DNA of 64,000 nucleotides, from assembly GCF_025685415.1 (NCBI RefSeq), contig NZ_JAGSYB010000001.1, positions 2,356,001-2,420,000 of the forward strand. Reading direction: 5' to 3'. Made by a program: the position numbers and the translations under genes. Shown piece by piece: positions 9,394-18,704 of the stretch. Source of the DNA: Terriglobus aquaticus. Its GTDB lineage: Bacteria; Acidobacteriota; Terriglobia; Terriglobales; Acidobacteriaceae. Positions within the stretch are counted from its first letter, which is position 1. Each line of letters starts with the position of its first letter. Under the pieces are notes generated by a model, which was not told the DNA's origin, searched no databases, and saw nothing but the letters and a program-made list of their open reading frames with translations.

Positions 9394-9975
9394 ATGAAGC
9401 TTTGGGAAACGCTGCGCGCGGACGTATACCGCTATCGCGCAAGCACCAGCGCGGGCGCCTTCCTCAGCGCGTGGTGGCACGAACCCGGTTTCCGGTTCAC
9501 ATGGTACCTGCGCAAAGTCACCTTCTACTCCGCTCGCAAGCGCTCGCCTCTCTTGCTCGCCTACCTGTACAACCGCATTCTTCTGAATCACTATCGCTTC
9601 CGCTACGGCTTCGACATCTCGCCGCAGACGCGCATCGGACCCGGCCTGTACCTGGGCCACTTCGGCGGCGTGGTGATCAGTCCCTTTGCCACAATCGGGT
9701 CCAACGTAAACATCAACCAGGGCGCAACCATCGGTGCCACCAGCCGCGGCGCCAACCAGGGCGCGCCCGTGCTCGGGGATCGCGTGTGGGTCGGTGCAGG
9801 CTCCTTCATCGTCGGCAAGGTGCGCGTCGAACACGACTCGCTCATCGCACCGGGAGCCTATGTAAACTTCAACGTTCAACCGTCCTCGCTCATCCTGGGC
9901 AATCCCGGCCAGTGTGTCAGCCAGCGTGGCTCCGAAGGCTATATCAACAACGTGCTTCCCTCTTCGCACACCTAG
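9394..9975 (+). CDS. Hexapeptide-repeat O-acetyltransferase (CysE/WcaB-like)
   Basis: The 193-residue protein has an N-terminal helical part (residues 1-65). A left-handed beta-helix of hexapeptide repeats follows (IGPGLYLGHFGGVVI, ATIGSNVNINQGATIG, VLGDRVWVGAGSFIVG). This serine-acetyltransferase-like fold is also used for polysaccharide O-acetylation. The catalytic His candidate is in YLGHFGG. In this locus, acetylation of the exported glycan is more likely than cysteine synthesis, but that is inference. It is divergent from the deacetylase and shares a CTAG stop with the convergent ligase gene. Confidence 0.82.
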   Translation: MKLWETLRADVYRYRASTSAGAFLSAWWHEPGFRFTWYLRKVTFYSARKRSPLLLAYLYNRILLNHYRFRYGFDISPQTRIGPGLYLGHFGGVVISPFATIGSNVNINQGATIGATSRGANQGAPVLGDRVWVGAGSFIVGKVRVEHDSLIAPGAYVNFNVQPSSLILGNPGQCVSQRGSEGYINNVLPSSHT

Positions 9976-11348
9976 CGCGTCTGCGGGACAAGCCGCGGCG
10001 GACCGGGTACGGCGGTGGCGAATTTGCGCGGCGGTCCTAACTTCTTGCGCTGGCCCGATGGTGCGCCGTTCAACTCGTTCACCAACACCTGTGCCCGCAG
10101 CGTAGCGCCCATCACCACCCACATCAGCCCGTTGATCTCCACGTAGCTCCAGCGATCGCCAAAGCCGTTCAGCACCAGCGCCGAAGTCAGCAGCAGCAGC
10201 ATACCCAGGCCCAGCGCCTCGTAGAGTGGATCCTTGGCCAGCTTCGCCGTACGGAACAGCTTCCAGGACGCGCTAAACATGATGAACAGCATCGCCGCGA
10301 AGATAAGGAACCCGATCAGGCCGGTCTCCACCAGCACCTTCACATAGTAGTTGTGCGTGTCCTTCAGGTTGTCCGTGTGCTCGCCGAACTGGAACGATCC
10401 GAAGCCGATTCCCGTGACCGGATTCTTCATGAACATGTCGCGCGACTGGGTCCACAGGTCCACGCGCTCCTGTGCCGACGCTTCCAGTTGCCCGTTCGCA
10501 TCGTGCGTCATGTTCACGCGTTCGCTTACCGCGGTTGGCACCACGGTTTGCCACGTCACCAGGAACACAACCAGCACAACCAGCAGCTTCCGATCCTTCA
10601 GCAGCGCCAGTGCGCCAATTGCCACCAGCGTTGCAATGTATGCCGCGCGCGAAAAGGCGTACAGCATCGTGATCAGCGTGAAGCCTGTCAAGACGTAGAA
10701 CCAGAACTTCGTCTTGAAGCGTTTCAGCACCCGCGCAAACGCCCAGAAGAACATCGCAAACTGCGTCAGGAACGCGGCCAGCTGATTCGGCCCATAGGCA
10801 ATCGGGCCGCTGGTCCGCTTGTTCTCATCGAACACAGCCCAACTGTGCGATAGGCTCTCCAGCAACGCGCTTCGATCGACCAGCGCCGTGGAGATCGCCA
10901 CCACGATGAGAGCGGTCCGTATCTGCTTGCGGTCTTCCAGCACCATGCTGGCCGCAAACAGGACCATCGGAAGAATCAGATAGTCCTTCCAGGTGACCAG
11001 GTTGGCGTCGTTCAGCCATAGTGGCAATGGAGCGTTGCCCATAATGCCGCCCAGCCACATGGACACATACAGGTAGACCACAAACAGGATCCACACCGGA
11101 TATAACGCCGAAGGCGGAAGCCGTTTGCCTTTGAAGAACGCCCCAAGGATCACGCAGACCACCAGCAACGTCACCGTCTGCGACGCCAGCGGGTAATCCT
11201 CGAAGTGAAATCGCATCGTCCGGTACGGCAGGAACGGCATCACGTAATACATGCCGAGCACCGGCCGCCCGGTAAGCGACACAATGCACATGATCCAGAA
11301 GCCGAGGTAAGCGACGATCGGGATGTAATGTCCTAGACCTGTACCCAT
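9972..11348 (-). CDS. O-antigen ligase / polymerase-like membrane protein
   Basis: A 458-residue protein from the ATG at 11348; a GTG at 11390 would add 14 residues. It has about ten hydrophobic segments and a large periplasmic loop with the Wzy/WaaL-type stretch NPVTGIGFGSFQFGEHTDN, followed by DTHNYYVKVLVETGLIGFL. The H-N-x-Y-x(4)-E-x-G-x-x-G pattern is typical of the O-antigen ligase superfamily. It either polymerises repeat units or ligates glycan to an acceptor; the sequence does not decide which. The C-terminal tail is basic and Pro-rich. Confidence 0.85.
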   Translation of the reverse strand: MGTGLGHYIPIVAYLGFWIMCIVSLTGRPVLGMYYVMPFLPYRTMRFHFEDYPLASQTVTLLVVCVILGAFFKGKRLPPSALYPVWILFVVYLYVSMWLGGIMGNAPLPLWLNDANLVTWKDYLILPMVLFAASMVLEDRKQIRTALIVVAISTALVDRSALLESLSHSWAVFDENKRTSGPIAYGPNQLAAFLTQFAMFFWAFARVLKRFKTKFWFYVLTGFTLITMLYAFSRAAYIATLVAIGALALLKDRKLLVVLVVFLVTWQTVVPTAVSERVNMTHDANGQLEASAQERVDLWTQSRDMFMKNPVTGIGFGSFQFGEHTDNLKDTHNYYVKVLVETGLIGFLIFAAMLFIMFSASWKLFRTAKLAKDPLYEALGLGMLLLLTSALVLNGFGDRWSYVEINGLMWVVMGATLRAQVLVNELNGAPSGQRKKLGPPRKFATAVPGPPRLVPQTR

Positions 11349-11414
11349 ACCCTCACCACTTCGCCAAAGCCGTTGCCGCAGACCCAGCACCGGCTTTCAT
11401 TCGCCTCGGCAAAA

Positions 11415-11451
11415 CAGGCCCGCGCGAACGTTGGACGTTCAAACGGGCCTG
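11415..11451 (-). terminator. Rho-independent terminator downstream of the UDP-sugar dehydrogenase
   Basis: A perfect 8-bp stem CAGGCCCG/CGGGCCTG encloses a second perfect 6-bp stem GAACGT/ACGTTC with a 3-nt loop. Read on the minus strand, it is followed by TTTT. It lies between the dehydrogenase stop (11504) and the ligase start, so it probably separates the two minus-strand units. Confidence 0.75.
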
Positions 11452-11503
11452 ACGTGCTCCTTCTCTCGAAACGGCCGCCCGCCGGCGGGCACTCGCCCCT
11501 GAC

Positions 11504-12865
11504 TTAGCAGCGCACCAGGTTGTCCGCCTGAATGCCCTTCGTCGCGTTGCGCGAGTCCACCACCAACTGGCTTTCCTTCACAATGCGGGCGTAATCGTAG
11601 TCCGTGTGATCCGTCGCGATCAGCACGCAGTCGTACTGACCCAGGTTCTCCAGCGGCGTCGACGTCATGTTCAGGTTGTACTTGCGGCCGCGGCCCACCG
11701 TCGGGTGGTACGGGTCGTTGTACACCACCTCGGCGCCCTCATCGCGCAGGAGCTCAATCAGGGTCAGCGACGGCGATTCGCGCAGATCGTCGATGTCCTT
11801 CTTGTAGCTCATACCCAGCATCAGCACCTTGGCGCCGTTCAGCGGCTTCTTGTGCTTGTTTAGAGCCTTCGCCACCTGCGCCACCACAAACTCCGGCATG
11901 GCCTCGTTCACTTCACCGGCCAGCTCGATAAACCGCGTGTGGAAGCCGAACTCCTTTGCCTTCCAGCTCAGGTAGAACGGGTCGATCGGAATGCAGTGAC
12001 CACCCAAACCGGGGCCCGGATAGAAGGCCTGGAAGCCGAACGGCTTGGTCGCCGCCGCATCGATCACTTCCCAGATGTCGATGCCCATGCGCAGCGCCAG
12101 CACCTTCATCTCGTTCACCAGCGCGATATTCACGCAGCGATAGATGTTTTCCAGCAGCTTCGTCATCTCCGCTGCCTGCGTGGTCGACACGCGAACCGCG
12201 CGGGTAAAGATGCCTTCATACAGCGTTGCCGCCAGTTCCGCCGCAATCGGCTCGTGACCACCGACTACCTTGGGAATGTTGTGGCGCGCCGTGGTCGTGT
12301 TGCCCGGATCTTCGCGCTCCGGCGAGAACGCAACGTAAAACACGCCCGACTCGGCCGGCTCGCCTTCCGGTCCCTGCACCTTCAGGCCCTGCTTGTTGCC
12401 GGCCTCTAGCAGCGGAATCAGAACTTCTTCGGTCGTGCCCGGATAGGTCGTGCTCTCCAGCGCGACCAACTGCCCGGCCTGCAGCCAGGGCGCGATCATC
12501 TTCGCCGTATCCACGATGTACGACATGTCCGGCTCATGGTGCTCGTTCAGCGGCGTCGGCACGCACAGGATGATGGCATCCATGTCGGTCAGCTTGCTGA
12601 AGTCCGCCGTCGCCGTAAAGCCCTTGCTGCGGATGCTCTCGATCTCTTCGGACGGGATGCGGAAGATGTACGACTTCCCCGCCATCAGGCTATCGACCTT
12701 TTTCTGATCGATATCGAAGCCCGTCACCTTGAAGCCCGCCTCCGCGAGCAGCATCGACAGCGGCAATCCGACATAGCCCAATCCGATAATGCCGATTGCG
12801 GCGCTACGGTTCTTCAGGCGTTCCAGGCGAGGGGCAGACAGGGAGGACACACGAGTGGCAGACAT
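11504..12865 (-). CDS. wbpA: UDP-N-acetyl-hexosamine 6-dehydrogenase (WbpA/WecC family)
   Basis: The 453-residue protein has the full UDP-glucose/GDP-mannose dehydrogenase layout. NAD-binding IGIIGLGYVGLPLS is at residues 23-36, and the central domain has the catalytic-Cys motif GPGLGGHCIPIDP. The C-terminal UDP-binding domain carries KVLMLGMSYKKDIDDLRESP. The family makes UDP-HexNAc uronic acid by two NAD-linked oxidations. Whether the substrate is the GlcNAc or the ManNAc nucleotide is not certain. It is divergent from the 4-epimerase, with which it would form a nucleotide-sugar supply pair. Confidence 0.88.
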   Translation of the reverse strand: MSATRVSSLSAPRLERLKNRSAAIGIIGLGYVGLPLSMLLAEAGFKVTGFDIDQKKVDSLMAGKSYIFRIPSEEIESIRSKGFTATADFSKLTDMDAIILCVPTPLNEHHEPDMSYIVDTAKMIAPWLQAGQLVALESTTYPGTTEEVLIPLLEAGNKQGLKVQGPEGEPAESGVFYVAFSPEREDPGNTTTARHNIPKVVGGHEPIAAELAATLYEGIFTRAVRVSTTQAAEMTKLLENIYRCVNIALVNEMKVLALRMGIDIWEVIDAAATKPFGFQAFYPGPGLGGHCIPIDPFYLSWKAKEFGFHTRFIELAGEVNEAMPEFVVAQVAKALNKHKKPLNGAKVLMLGMSYKKDIDDLRESPSLTLIELLRDEGAEVVYNDPYHPTVGRGRKYNLNMTSTPLENLGQYDCVLIATDHTDYDYARIVKESQLVVDSRNATKGIQADNLVRC

Positions 12866-13026
12866 GCTCCGCCCATTATTTCACCAGCCCCACTTTCTCC
12901 AATGATTCATTTCTAGTCAAAAGGTGGGATTGCGATTCCGCTACCATGGAATAGCTTGGTTCCAAATCATCTTGGAAGGCATAGAGCCGTCGTGAATCCC
13001 TGCGCCGTGCTCATCTGAAAACACCC

Positions 13027-13998
13027 ATGGCACGCTATCTCATCACCGGCATCGCAGGCTTCATCGGCTCTTCCCTCGCCCACAAACTTGTTGAGCAGGG
13101 TCACGAAGTGTGCGGCGTAGACAACCTGGTCACCGGCCGGCTTGAAAACCTCGCAGACATTCGCTCCTCGGTCGAGTTCCACCAGGGCGACATCCAGGAC
13201 GGCGCACTCATGCGCGCCGTTTGCGAAGGCGCCGATGTGGTGCTGCACCAGGCCGCCCTCGCCTCCGTTCCCCGCTCTGTGCAGGACCCGCTCACCTCGC
13301 ACAACAACAACATCAACGGCACCGTGCAGGTACTGCTCGCCGCGCGCGATGCCAAGGTCCGCCGCATCGTCTACGCCGCGTCCAGCTCGGCCTACGGCGA
13401 TCAGCCCACGCAGCCCAAGGTCGAGACCATGGCGCCCATGCCGCTCTCGCCCTACGCCGTGCAAAAGCTCACCTGCGAGTACTACATCCAGAGCTTTTGC
13501 AAGGTCTACGGCATGCAGGGCGTCTGCCTGCGCTACTTCAACATCTTCGGACCGCGCCAGGCTGCGGACTCGCCCTACTCCGGCGTCATCGCGCAGTTCA
13601 TCTACAAGATGATGGCCGGCGTGACGCCCACCATCAACGGCGACGGCTCCGTCTCGCGCGACTTCACCTTTGTCGCCAACGCAGTGCAGGCCAACCTGCT
13701 GGCCGCCACCGCGCCCGACTCAGTTGCCACCGGCCGCGTCTTCAACGTCGGCACCGGCCACAGCCACACCTTGAACGACCTGTACCACGGCCTTGCCGAA
13801 ATCCTCGGCTTCCCGCACCCGCCGCAGTACGGCCCCGTCCGCACAGGCGACGTACAGCACTCCCTCGCCGACATCACCCGCGGCCGTGAAGAACTCGGCT
13901 ACAAGCCCATGGAAGACTTCCGCGCCGGCCTAGAACAGACCGTCGCCTGGTACAAGGAAGAGGCCGCCAAGCAGCAGGACCAGCTCGCCTCCGCGTAA
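13027..13998 (+). CDS. UDP-N-acetylglucosamine 4-epimerase-like SDR (WbpP/Gne type)
   Basis: The 323-residue extended SDR has NAD-binding GIAGFIGS near the N-terminus, the D-x-x-D-like GDIQD, and the catalytic triad Ser (AASSSAYG) with Y-x3-K (YAVQK). YFNIFGPRQ follows. The IRS..VEF spacing and the VPRSVQDP stretch are like WbpP epimerases acting on N-acetylated sugars. It should interconvert UDP-GlcNAc and UDP-GalNAc or their uronates in the cytoplasm. It is transcribed away from the dehydrogenase gene across a 161-bp gap. Confidence 0.85.
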   Translation: MARYLITGIAGFIGSSLAHKLVEQGHEVCGVDNLVTGRLENLADIRSSVEFHQGDIQDGALMRAVCEGADVVLHQAALASVPRSVQDPLTSHNNNINGTVQVLLAARDAKVRRIVYAASSSAYGDQPTQPKVETMAPMPLSPYAVQKLTCEYYIQSFCKVYGMQGVCLRYFNIFGPRQAADSPYSGVIAQFIYKMMAGVTPTINGDGSVSRDFTFVANAVQANLLAATAPDSVATGRVFNVGTGHSHTLNDLYHGLAEILGFPHPPQYGPVRTGDVQHSLADITRGREELGYKPMEDFRAGLEQTVAWYKEEAAKQQDQLASA

Positions 13999-14023
13999 GC
14001 CTTTCGCACCCCAGTCAAGACAC

Positions 14024-14059
14024 AACGCCTGCCACTTCCAAGCGGAAGCGGCAGGCGTT
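14024..14059. terminator. Bidirectional terminator hairpin
   Basis: A 16-bp inverted repeat with one mismatch and a 4-nt loop (AACGCCTGCC outer arm, GGCAGGCGTT return arm) sits between the convergent epimerase and secreted-protein genes. A short T run follows on the plus strand. The position suits termination of both genes. Confidence 0.7.
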
Positions 14060-14081
14060 TCACATCTGCGAAAGCAAGCAG

Positions 14082-14654
14082 CTACAACCGGATGCGTGTC
14101 GCTGCGATCGTGCCTTTCACTTCCGTCGGTGTCGCCGTGCCGTCCAGGTTCCACACCTTGAAGTCGAACGTCCCGGTGTAGGTCTTGCCGTTCGGCGCGA
14201 CCGTCACTACCTCGTCCATGGTGAAGTAGTTCGTCGCCGTCGCCGAAGGCGTCGCAGGATTGAACAGCCAGCCCAGGTGGTGCAGCTTTACGCTGCGGCC
14301 GCCAGCCGACTTCCACACGCCCATGCAAACGTTGCCGCCCTCCGGGCTAAGAAACGCACTCTCGACCTCGGTGCCGTCGATGTGCCAGGTCTTGAAGCTG
14401 TCATTGAAGACGGTGTCCGTGCCCTCAATGGTGTAGATCGCGTGCCACATGCCCACGATGCTCGGGTTGATAAACAAGGGTTCCTCATCTGCGCCGAAGA
14501 ACAGCGGCAGTTTCGCCGCGCCTTCCCGGGTGCCCTGGGGAGCACCGCATGCCGCATTGGCCCGAGTGGCGAAAGCAGCGAAGCAGAACAAGACGAGAGT
14601 GGGAATAAGAACGAGACGAACGCGCAGCTTGCGCACGGCCATTTGCAACTTCAT
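14082..14654 (-). CDS. Secreted protein of unknown function
   Basis: 190 residues from the ATG at 14654, chosen because GGAGAG lies about 7 nt upstream; the frame extends to 14699 without an RBS. Residues 1-32 form a signal peptide: a basic start, a hydrophobic VLIPTLVLFCFAAFAT core and an ANA-A cleavage site. The mature part contains GMWHAIYTIEG, WHIDGTEVESAF and GTFDFKVWNLDG, a beta-rich single domain with two Cys. Similar secreted proteins may occur in acidobacteria, but I know no function. It is a single gene facing the epimerase. Confidence 0.7.
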   Translation of the reverse strand: MKLQMAVRKLRVRLVLIPTLVLFCFAAFATRANAACGAPQGTREGAAKLPLFFGADEEPLFINPSIVGMWHAIYTIEGTDTVFNDSFKTWHIDGTEVESAFLSPEGGNVCMGVWKSAGGRSVKLHHLGWLFNPATPSATATNYFTMDEVVTVAPNGKTYTGTFDFKVWNLDGTATPTEVKGTIAATRIRL

Positions 14655-14893
14655 GGGGTGACTCTCCTGTTGTCTTCGGTGCTTCCAACCAATCCGCACC
14701 AGAGAACGTCCGCATCCTGGCGCACCCCACTTAGGGAAGCAATGGCCGGCGGGTAACTTCTAGCTCCCCACGTAACCGCTTCGATCATCTCCACTTACTG
14801 CTTCACCTCCCCGCGGCAATGCGGCTCAAAGTCGTCGGGCACCGCTCAGTTCCGGTGGTACCATTGCGCCCAAAGCCAGCCGGAATCGAGCCT

Positions 14894-16396
14894 ATGCCCG
14901 TACTGCAGCCACAGACGACTATCCGATTCGGCATCTTTGAGCTCGACGTTCAGGCTCGCGAACTCTATCGCAACGGCGTCCGCATCCGTCTTGCTCCACA
15001 ACCGCTGGACCTGCTCATAGCGCTTCTCGAACAGCCCGGTGCCGTGCTCACCCGCGAAGTCCTCCAGCAGCGCCTCTGGCCTCCAGGCACCTTTGTCGAC
15101 TACGAGCACGGCCTCAACAAGTCCGTTCGCAAGCTTCGGGAAGCGCTGGGCGACTCCGCCGATTCTCCCCGCTACATCGAAACCGTCCAGCGCTCCGGCT
15201 ACCGCTTCATCGCTCCCGTGATCCAGCCGGACGCGCCGACGCCCGCAGCGCCGCCCGATCCCTCCCCCACACAAGCGCCACCTTCAACCCCCGCGTCCGC
15301 AGACACCACTGCGAAACCAACCGGAGCCGATCGGCCGACCCGCCGCTACCAGCGCTATGCGGCTTACGCCTTCCTGCTCCTCCTTGCAGTGGCAACCGCT
15401 ACCATCGCCGTCCCGCGGCTTATTGGTTCGCACTCCAGAAACACGGCCGTCCCCGGTCACGACCCCAGGGCACAGGAGGCATACCTGCACGGCCAATATC
15501 TCTGGTTCGGCGGGCACCCCTTCGCAGCCTCGGACTACTTCAAGCGCGCCATTGAGATCGAGCCCGACTACGGCGCAGCTTGGGCAGGCATGTCCATGTA
15601 CTATGGCGCAACGCTCGTCAACGGCCGCATCGATCCCACCGCTGCCCTGGGTCTGCAGCAGGATGCAGCCGCCAAAGCTCTCCGTTTCGCTCCGAATCTT
15701 GCGGAAGTTCACCTCGCGCAGTGTGGCTCTCTCTTCCTGAACACCTGGCAATACCAGGTCGCCAACCCGGAGTGCGAGCGCGCCCGCCAACTCGACCCTG
15801 CGAACGCCGAGATCTATCACTTTCAGTCGAAGATGCTTGCGGCGATTCACCGTGAGCAGGATGCCGTGGAGATGCAACGAACAGCATCGCGCCTCGATTC
15901 GCTCTCAAAGCCGTGGGCCATGAGCCAGGCGCTGCTGCAAGCACGCCGGTATGACGAAGCCTTCGCCGAAGGCAGGGCTCGCCTGGAAGCATTCCCGCAC
16001 GATCCTCGCCTGCTCTACAACCTCGCGCTCATCTCCCTGTATCGCGGAAATCCCACGCAGTACGCCGACTTCCTCGAGCAGTCCTACCGCTCCGATGGAG
16101 ACGAAGCTTCTGCCGCACAGATCAGCGACGCATACCGCAGTTCTGGTGTCTCAGGCATAGCCCGCTGGAAACTGGAGCGCCTGCAGCAGCAGAGTCGCAC
16201 CGGGTACGTATCGGCCTTCCGACTCGCCACCGCCTACATGGCCGTGGGAGACCGCGAGCAGGCCCTCACTCAACTCACCATCGCCGTCCATCAGCATGCA
16301 CCCGATCTGCTCTGGATACGCTGCTACCCGGAGTTCGACGCCCTCGGCTCCGATCCCCGCTACCAGGCAATCGCACGGCAACTGCCGAGCCGTTAG
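14894..16396 (+). CDS. CadC-like membrane-bound transcriptional regulator with TPR-like C-terminus
   Basis: 500 residues from the ATG at 14894; the frame opens at 14819. Residues 10-105 are an OmpR-type winged helix: FELDVQARELYRNGVRIRLA, RLWPPGTFVDYEHGLNKSVR and the closing YIETVQRSGYRFI. A Pro/Ala-rich linker and one membrane segment (AAYAFLLLLAVATATIAVP) follow, then a periplasmic alpha-helical TPR-like region. No phosphoacceptor domain is present. Such one-component regulators are numerous in acidobacteria. Its targets are unknown; the nearest genes are the secreted protein and the esterase. Confidence 0.85.
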   Translation: MPVLQPQTTIRFGIFELDVQARELYRNGVRIRLAPQPLDLLIALLEQPGAVLTREVLQQRLWPPGTFVDYEHGLNKSVRKLREALGDSADSPRYIETVQRSGYRFIAPVIQPDAPTPAAPPDPSPTQAPPSTPASADTTAKPTGADRPTRRYQRYAAYAFLLLLAVATATIAVPRLIGSHSRNTAVPGHDPRAQEAYLHGQYLWFGGHPFAASDYFKRAIEIEPDYGAAWAGMSMYYGATLVNGRIDPTAALGLQQDAAAKALRFAPNLAEVHLAQCGSLFLNTWQYQVANPECERARQLDPANAEIYHFQSKMLAAIHREQDAVEMQRTASRLDSLSKPWAMSQALLQARRYDEAFAEGRARLEAFPHDPRLLYNLALISLYRGNPTQYADFLEQSYRSDGDEASAAQISDAYRSSGVSGIARWKLERLQQQSRTGYVSAFRLATAYMAVGDREQALTQLTIAVHQHAPDLLWIRCYPEFDALGSDPRYQAIARQLPSR

Positions 16397-16449
16397 CCTG
16401 CCACGCTCTGCTGAGCCAGTGCACGACCCGGCCGCTCGCCTGAAGCGGA

Positions 16450-17523
16450 TCAGCGTCCCAGGTGCTTCTCGAAAAACTGCGCCATCGCCTCGTCCGCTTC
16501 CCTCGTCTCGGGCAGCGTTGGGTCGTTCCAGAACGCGTGCGGTAGTGCTTCAAACACGATCAACTCCGCATCATCACCCGCCCGGCGAAACGCCCGGTGC
16601 AGCGTCGCCGTTCCGCTCAACAGCAGATCGCGGGTGCTGGTTATGAACAGCGTCGGCGGCATCCCGCTCAGGTCCGCATAGATGGGTGATAGCACCGGGT
16701 CCTTCAGGTCCGTCGTGCCCGCGTACTCATCGTGCGTGCGTGGCTTCGGCACGTCCAGGTGTCCGGCCAGACCGCGCAGGCCAAACAGGGCCTCGGAGTC
16801 TCCACGGTTCGCCCAGTCGCCAAAGCCCGAAAAGATGCCCAGCGCTCCCGGCTCGGGCAGGTGAAGCTGCTTCAGCCGCACCGCCACTTCACCGGTCAGG
16901 ATGGCTCCCGCCGACGTCCCGAAGATACCCACATCCGCAGGCTTATGGGTCTTCAACACCTCGCGATACACCGCGATCGCATCGTCCAGCGCCGCGGGAA
17001 ACGGATGCTCCGGAGCCAACCGGTAGAGCACCGCAATCGTTCTGGTCCGCGACAACGCCGCCACCGGCACCGACTCCGTTAGCGATCCTGAATCGGAATT
17101 GAATCCACCACCGTGCAGGTTGATCAGCACACGGTTCGCATGCGCCGTCGGCAATTCTTTCGGCGTAATCATCCGCACCGGGACGCCAGCCACCGTAGCG
17201 GCCTCCACCTGCACGGGGTACAGCTTCTCAAACGCCTTCCCGGCCCCGGCCTGCCACACATCCGTACCCTTGCGCCGATCCTCCAGCGACTGCACCGTCG
17301 GGTCGTCCGGCCAGGCCTTCGCCAGGCTGCGTTGCGCCTCCACACTGACGGTGCCCGGCACCGGCACCACCCGGGTCACCTGCGCTGTGCCATCGGTCAG
17401 GATCACACTCGTGTCCGCCGCCGGCGTAGCGCTCGAAGTCTGCGCCACTGCAATTGCCCCACCTGACACCATCCCGGCCAGCAACACCACCGCCCCACAA
17501 CGCAACATCCTCTTCCCCTTCAT
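16450..17523 (-). CDS. Secreted alpha/beta hydrolase, hormone-sensitive-lipase type
   Basis: The 357-residue protein starts with a signal peptide (residues 1-28, hydrophobic VVLLAGMVSGGAIAVAQ). The oxyanion-hole motif NLHGGGF and the nucleophile elbow GTSAG define the HSL/abhydrolase-3 family. TRDLLL supplies the likely acid and LPHAFW the catalytic His. It is probably a periplasmic or extracellular esterase of short-chain esters. An internal Met at residue 6 is a possible alternative start. It is divergent from the exostosin-family gene. Confidence 0.85.
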   Translation of the reverse strand: MKGKRMLRCGAVVLLAGMVSGGAIAVAQTSSATPAADTSVILTDGTAQVTRVVPVPGTVSVEAQRSLAKAWPDDPTVQSLEDRRKGTDVWQAGAGKAFEKLYPVQVEAATVAGVPVRMITPKELPTAHANRVLINLHGGGFNSDSGSLTESVPVAALSRTRTIAVLYRLAPEHPFPAALDDAIAVYREVLKTHKPADVGIFGTSAGAILTGEVAVRLKQLHLPEPGALGIFSGFGDWANRGDSEALFGLRGLAGHLDVPKPRTHDEYAGTTDLKDPVLSPIYADLSGMPPTLFITSTRDLLLSGTATLHRAFRRAGDDAELIVFEALPHAFWNDPTLPETREADEAMAQFFEKHLGR

Positions 17524-17696
17524 CGTCCTGTCACCCTGCCCTGCCTCACAAACAGGCGCTCCAATGCAGGGCTTTCCGAAACTCTAACCCGGGTTGCTAA
17601 GCCTGCTCCCACAATCCATGCATCTGTACAACCCCTAGGCAGCACGTGTCGGCTAGAACACTCGCGCGGCCGCTGGCTTCCGCATACACTGCGCGA

Positions 17697-18704
17697 GTGG
17701 CCACCCCGCATTCCCTTAAAGTCCTGCTCAGTTCCTACCCCGATCCCGAAGCGGAAAAAGTGCGCGCCAACCTGCTGCGCGTCTATGACTTGTCAGATCG
17801 TCGCCACTCGCTTGTTGAGCGACCCGAAGATGCCGATCTTATCCTGATCGGCGGCATCGGAAATGAGTCCAGCCAGGATCGCTACGTGCGAGAAACCCTG
17901 CACCATCCGTTAATCAGCCGCTTTCCCGGCAAATGCTTCACCGTCTCCTACCGCGACAAACCTCTTCTGCTCAATCGCGGTGTGTACGAATCCGCACTGG
18001 AGAGCCGCTGGAATACGGGCCGGTGCGTCACTGGCTCCTATGCCCTCTCCGGTCACTACAATCCTGCGATTCAGTCCGCCGAGAACATCCCGAAAGACCT
18101 TTTGTTCAGCTTTGTCGGTCGCATGTCGCATCCCGTCCGGCGTCAGCTCATGGCGATGCGGTTCCAGCGCGAAGACATCTTCCTGGAAGACACCTCTACC
18201 TTCAACTACTGGGCTTGCTCCGAAGAAGTTCGGCAAGATCGCGAACAACAGTTTTCCAGGGTGCTCGCCCGGTCCCGTTTCTGCCTGTGCCCTCGGGGCG
18301 TTGGCGCTGGCAGCATCCGGCTCTTTGAAGCTATGCGCAGTGGCGTCGCCCCGATTGTCATCGCCGATCGGTGGATCTGGCCCGAAGGTCTGCCATGGGA
18401 GAAGTTCTCGATCCGTGTTGCAGAGAGCCACCTGCATCATCTGGAACGGATCGTCGCCGAGCGCGAAGACGACTTCGCCAGGATGGGAGCCATGGCCCGC
18501 CTCTGCTGGGAAGAAACTTTCGCAGATGACACCTATTTCGAGTACCTGGTTAGCCGCTGCGCCGATCTCCGCAAAAACCAGGTGCTGCCCGAAGCGCTCT
18601 ACTGGTCGCTCCGCCATCTCTACGTGGCGTACACGGAATATTGTCCGCGACTCCGCTCTTACGCCCGCGTCGCTATTGCCCGCGTCTCCGCACGACGGTC
18701 TTGA
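17697..18704 (+). CDS. Exostosin-family (GT47-like) glycosyltransferase
   Basis: 335 residues from the GTG at 17697; a GTG at 17646 would add 17 residues and neither has a clear RBS. The C-terminal half has the exostosin signature: LFSFVGRMSHPVRR, SRFCLCPRGVGAGSIRLFEA and VAPIVIADRWIWPEGLPWE. Bacterial members transfer sugars during surface-polysaccharide assembly. The last 32 bp overlap the convergent sugar-transferase gene, which is unusual here and suggests a compact EPS locus. Confidence 0.8.
   Translation: MATPHSLKVLLSSYPDPEAEKVRANLLRVYDLSDRRHSLVERPEDADLILIGGIGNESSQDRYVRETLHHPLISRFPGKCFTVSYRDKPLLLNRGVYESALESRWNTGRCVTGSYALSGHYNPAIQSAENIPKDLLFSFVGRMSHPVRRQLMAMRFQREDIFLEDTSTFNYWACSEEVRQDREQQFSRVLARSRFCLCPRGVGAGSIRLFEAMRSGVAPIVIADRWIWPEGLPWEKFSIRVAESHLHHLERIVAEREDDFARMGAMARLCWEETFADDTYFEYLVSRCADLRKNQVLPEALYWSLRHLYVAYTEYCPRLRSYARVAIARVSARRS

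Noticed and set aside
9331-10122. Minus-strand open frame of 263 codons over the O-acetyltransferase
   Set aside because: The plus-strand hexapeptide repeats are unmistakable; the antisense product has no motif.
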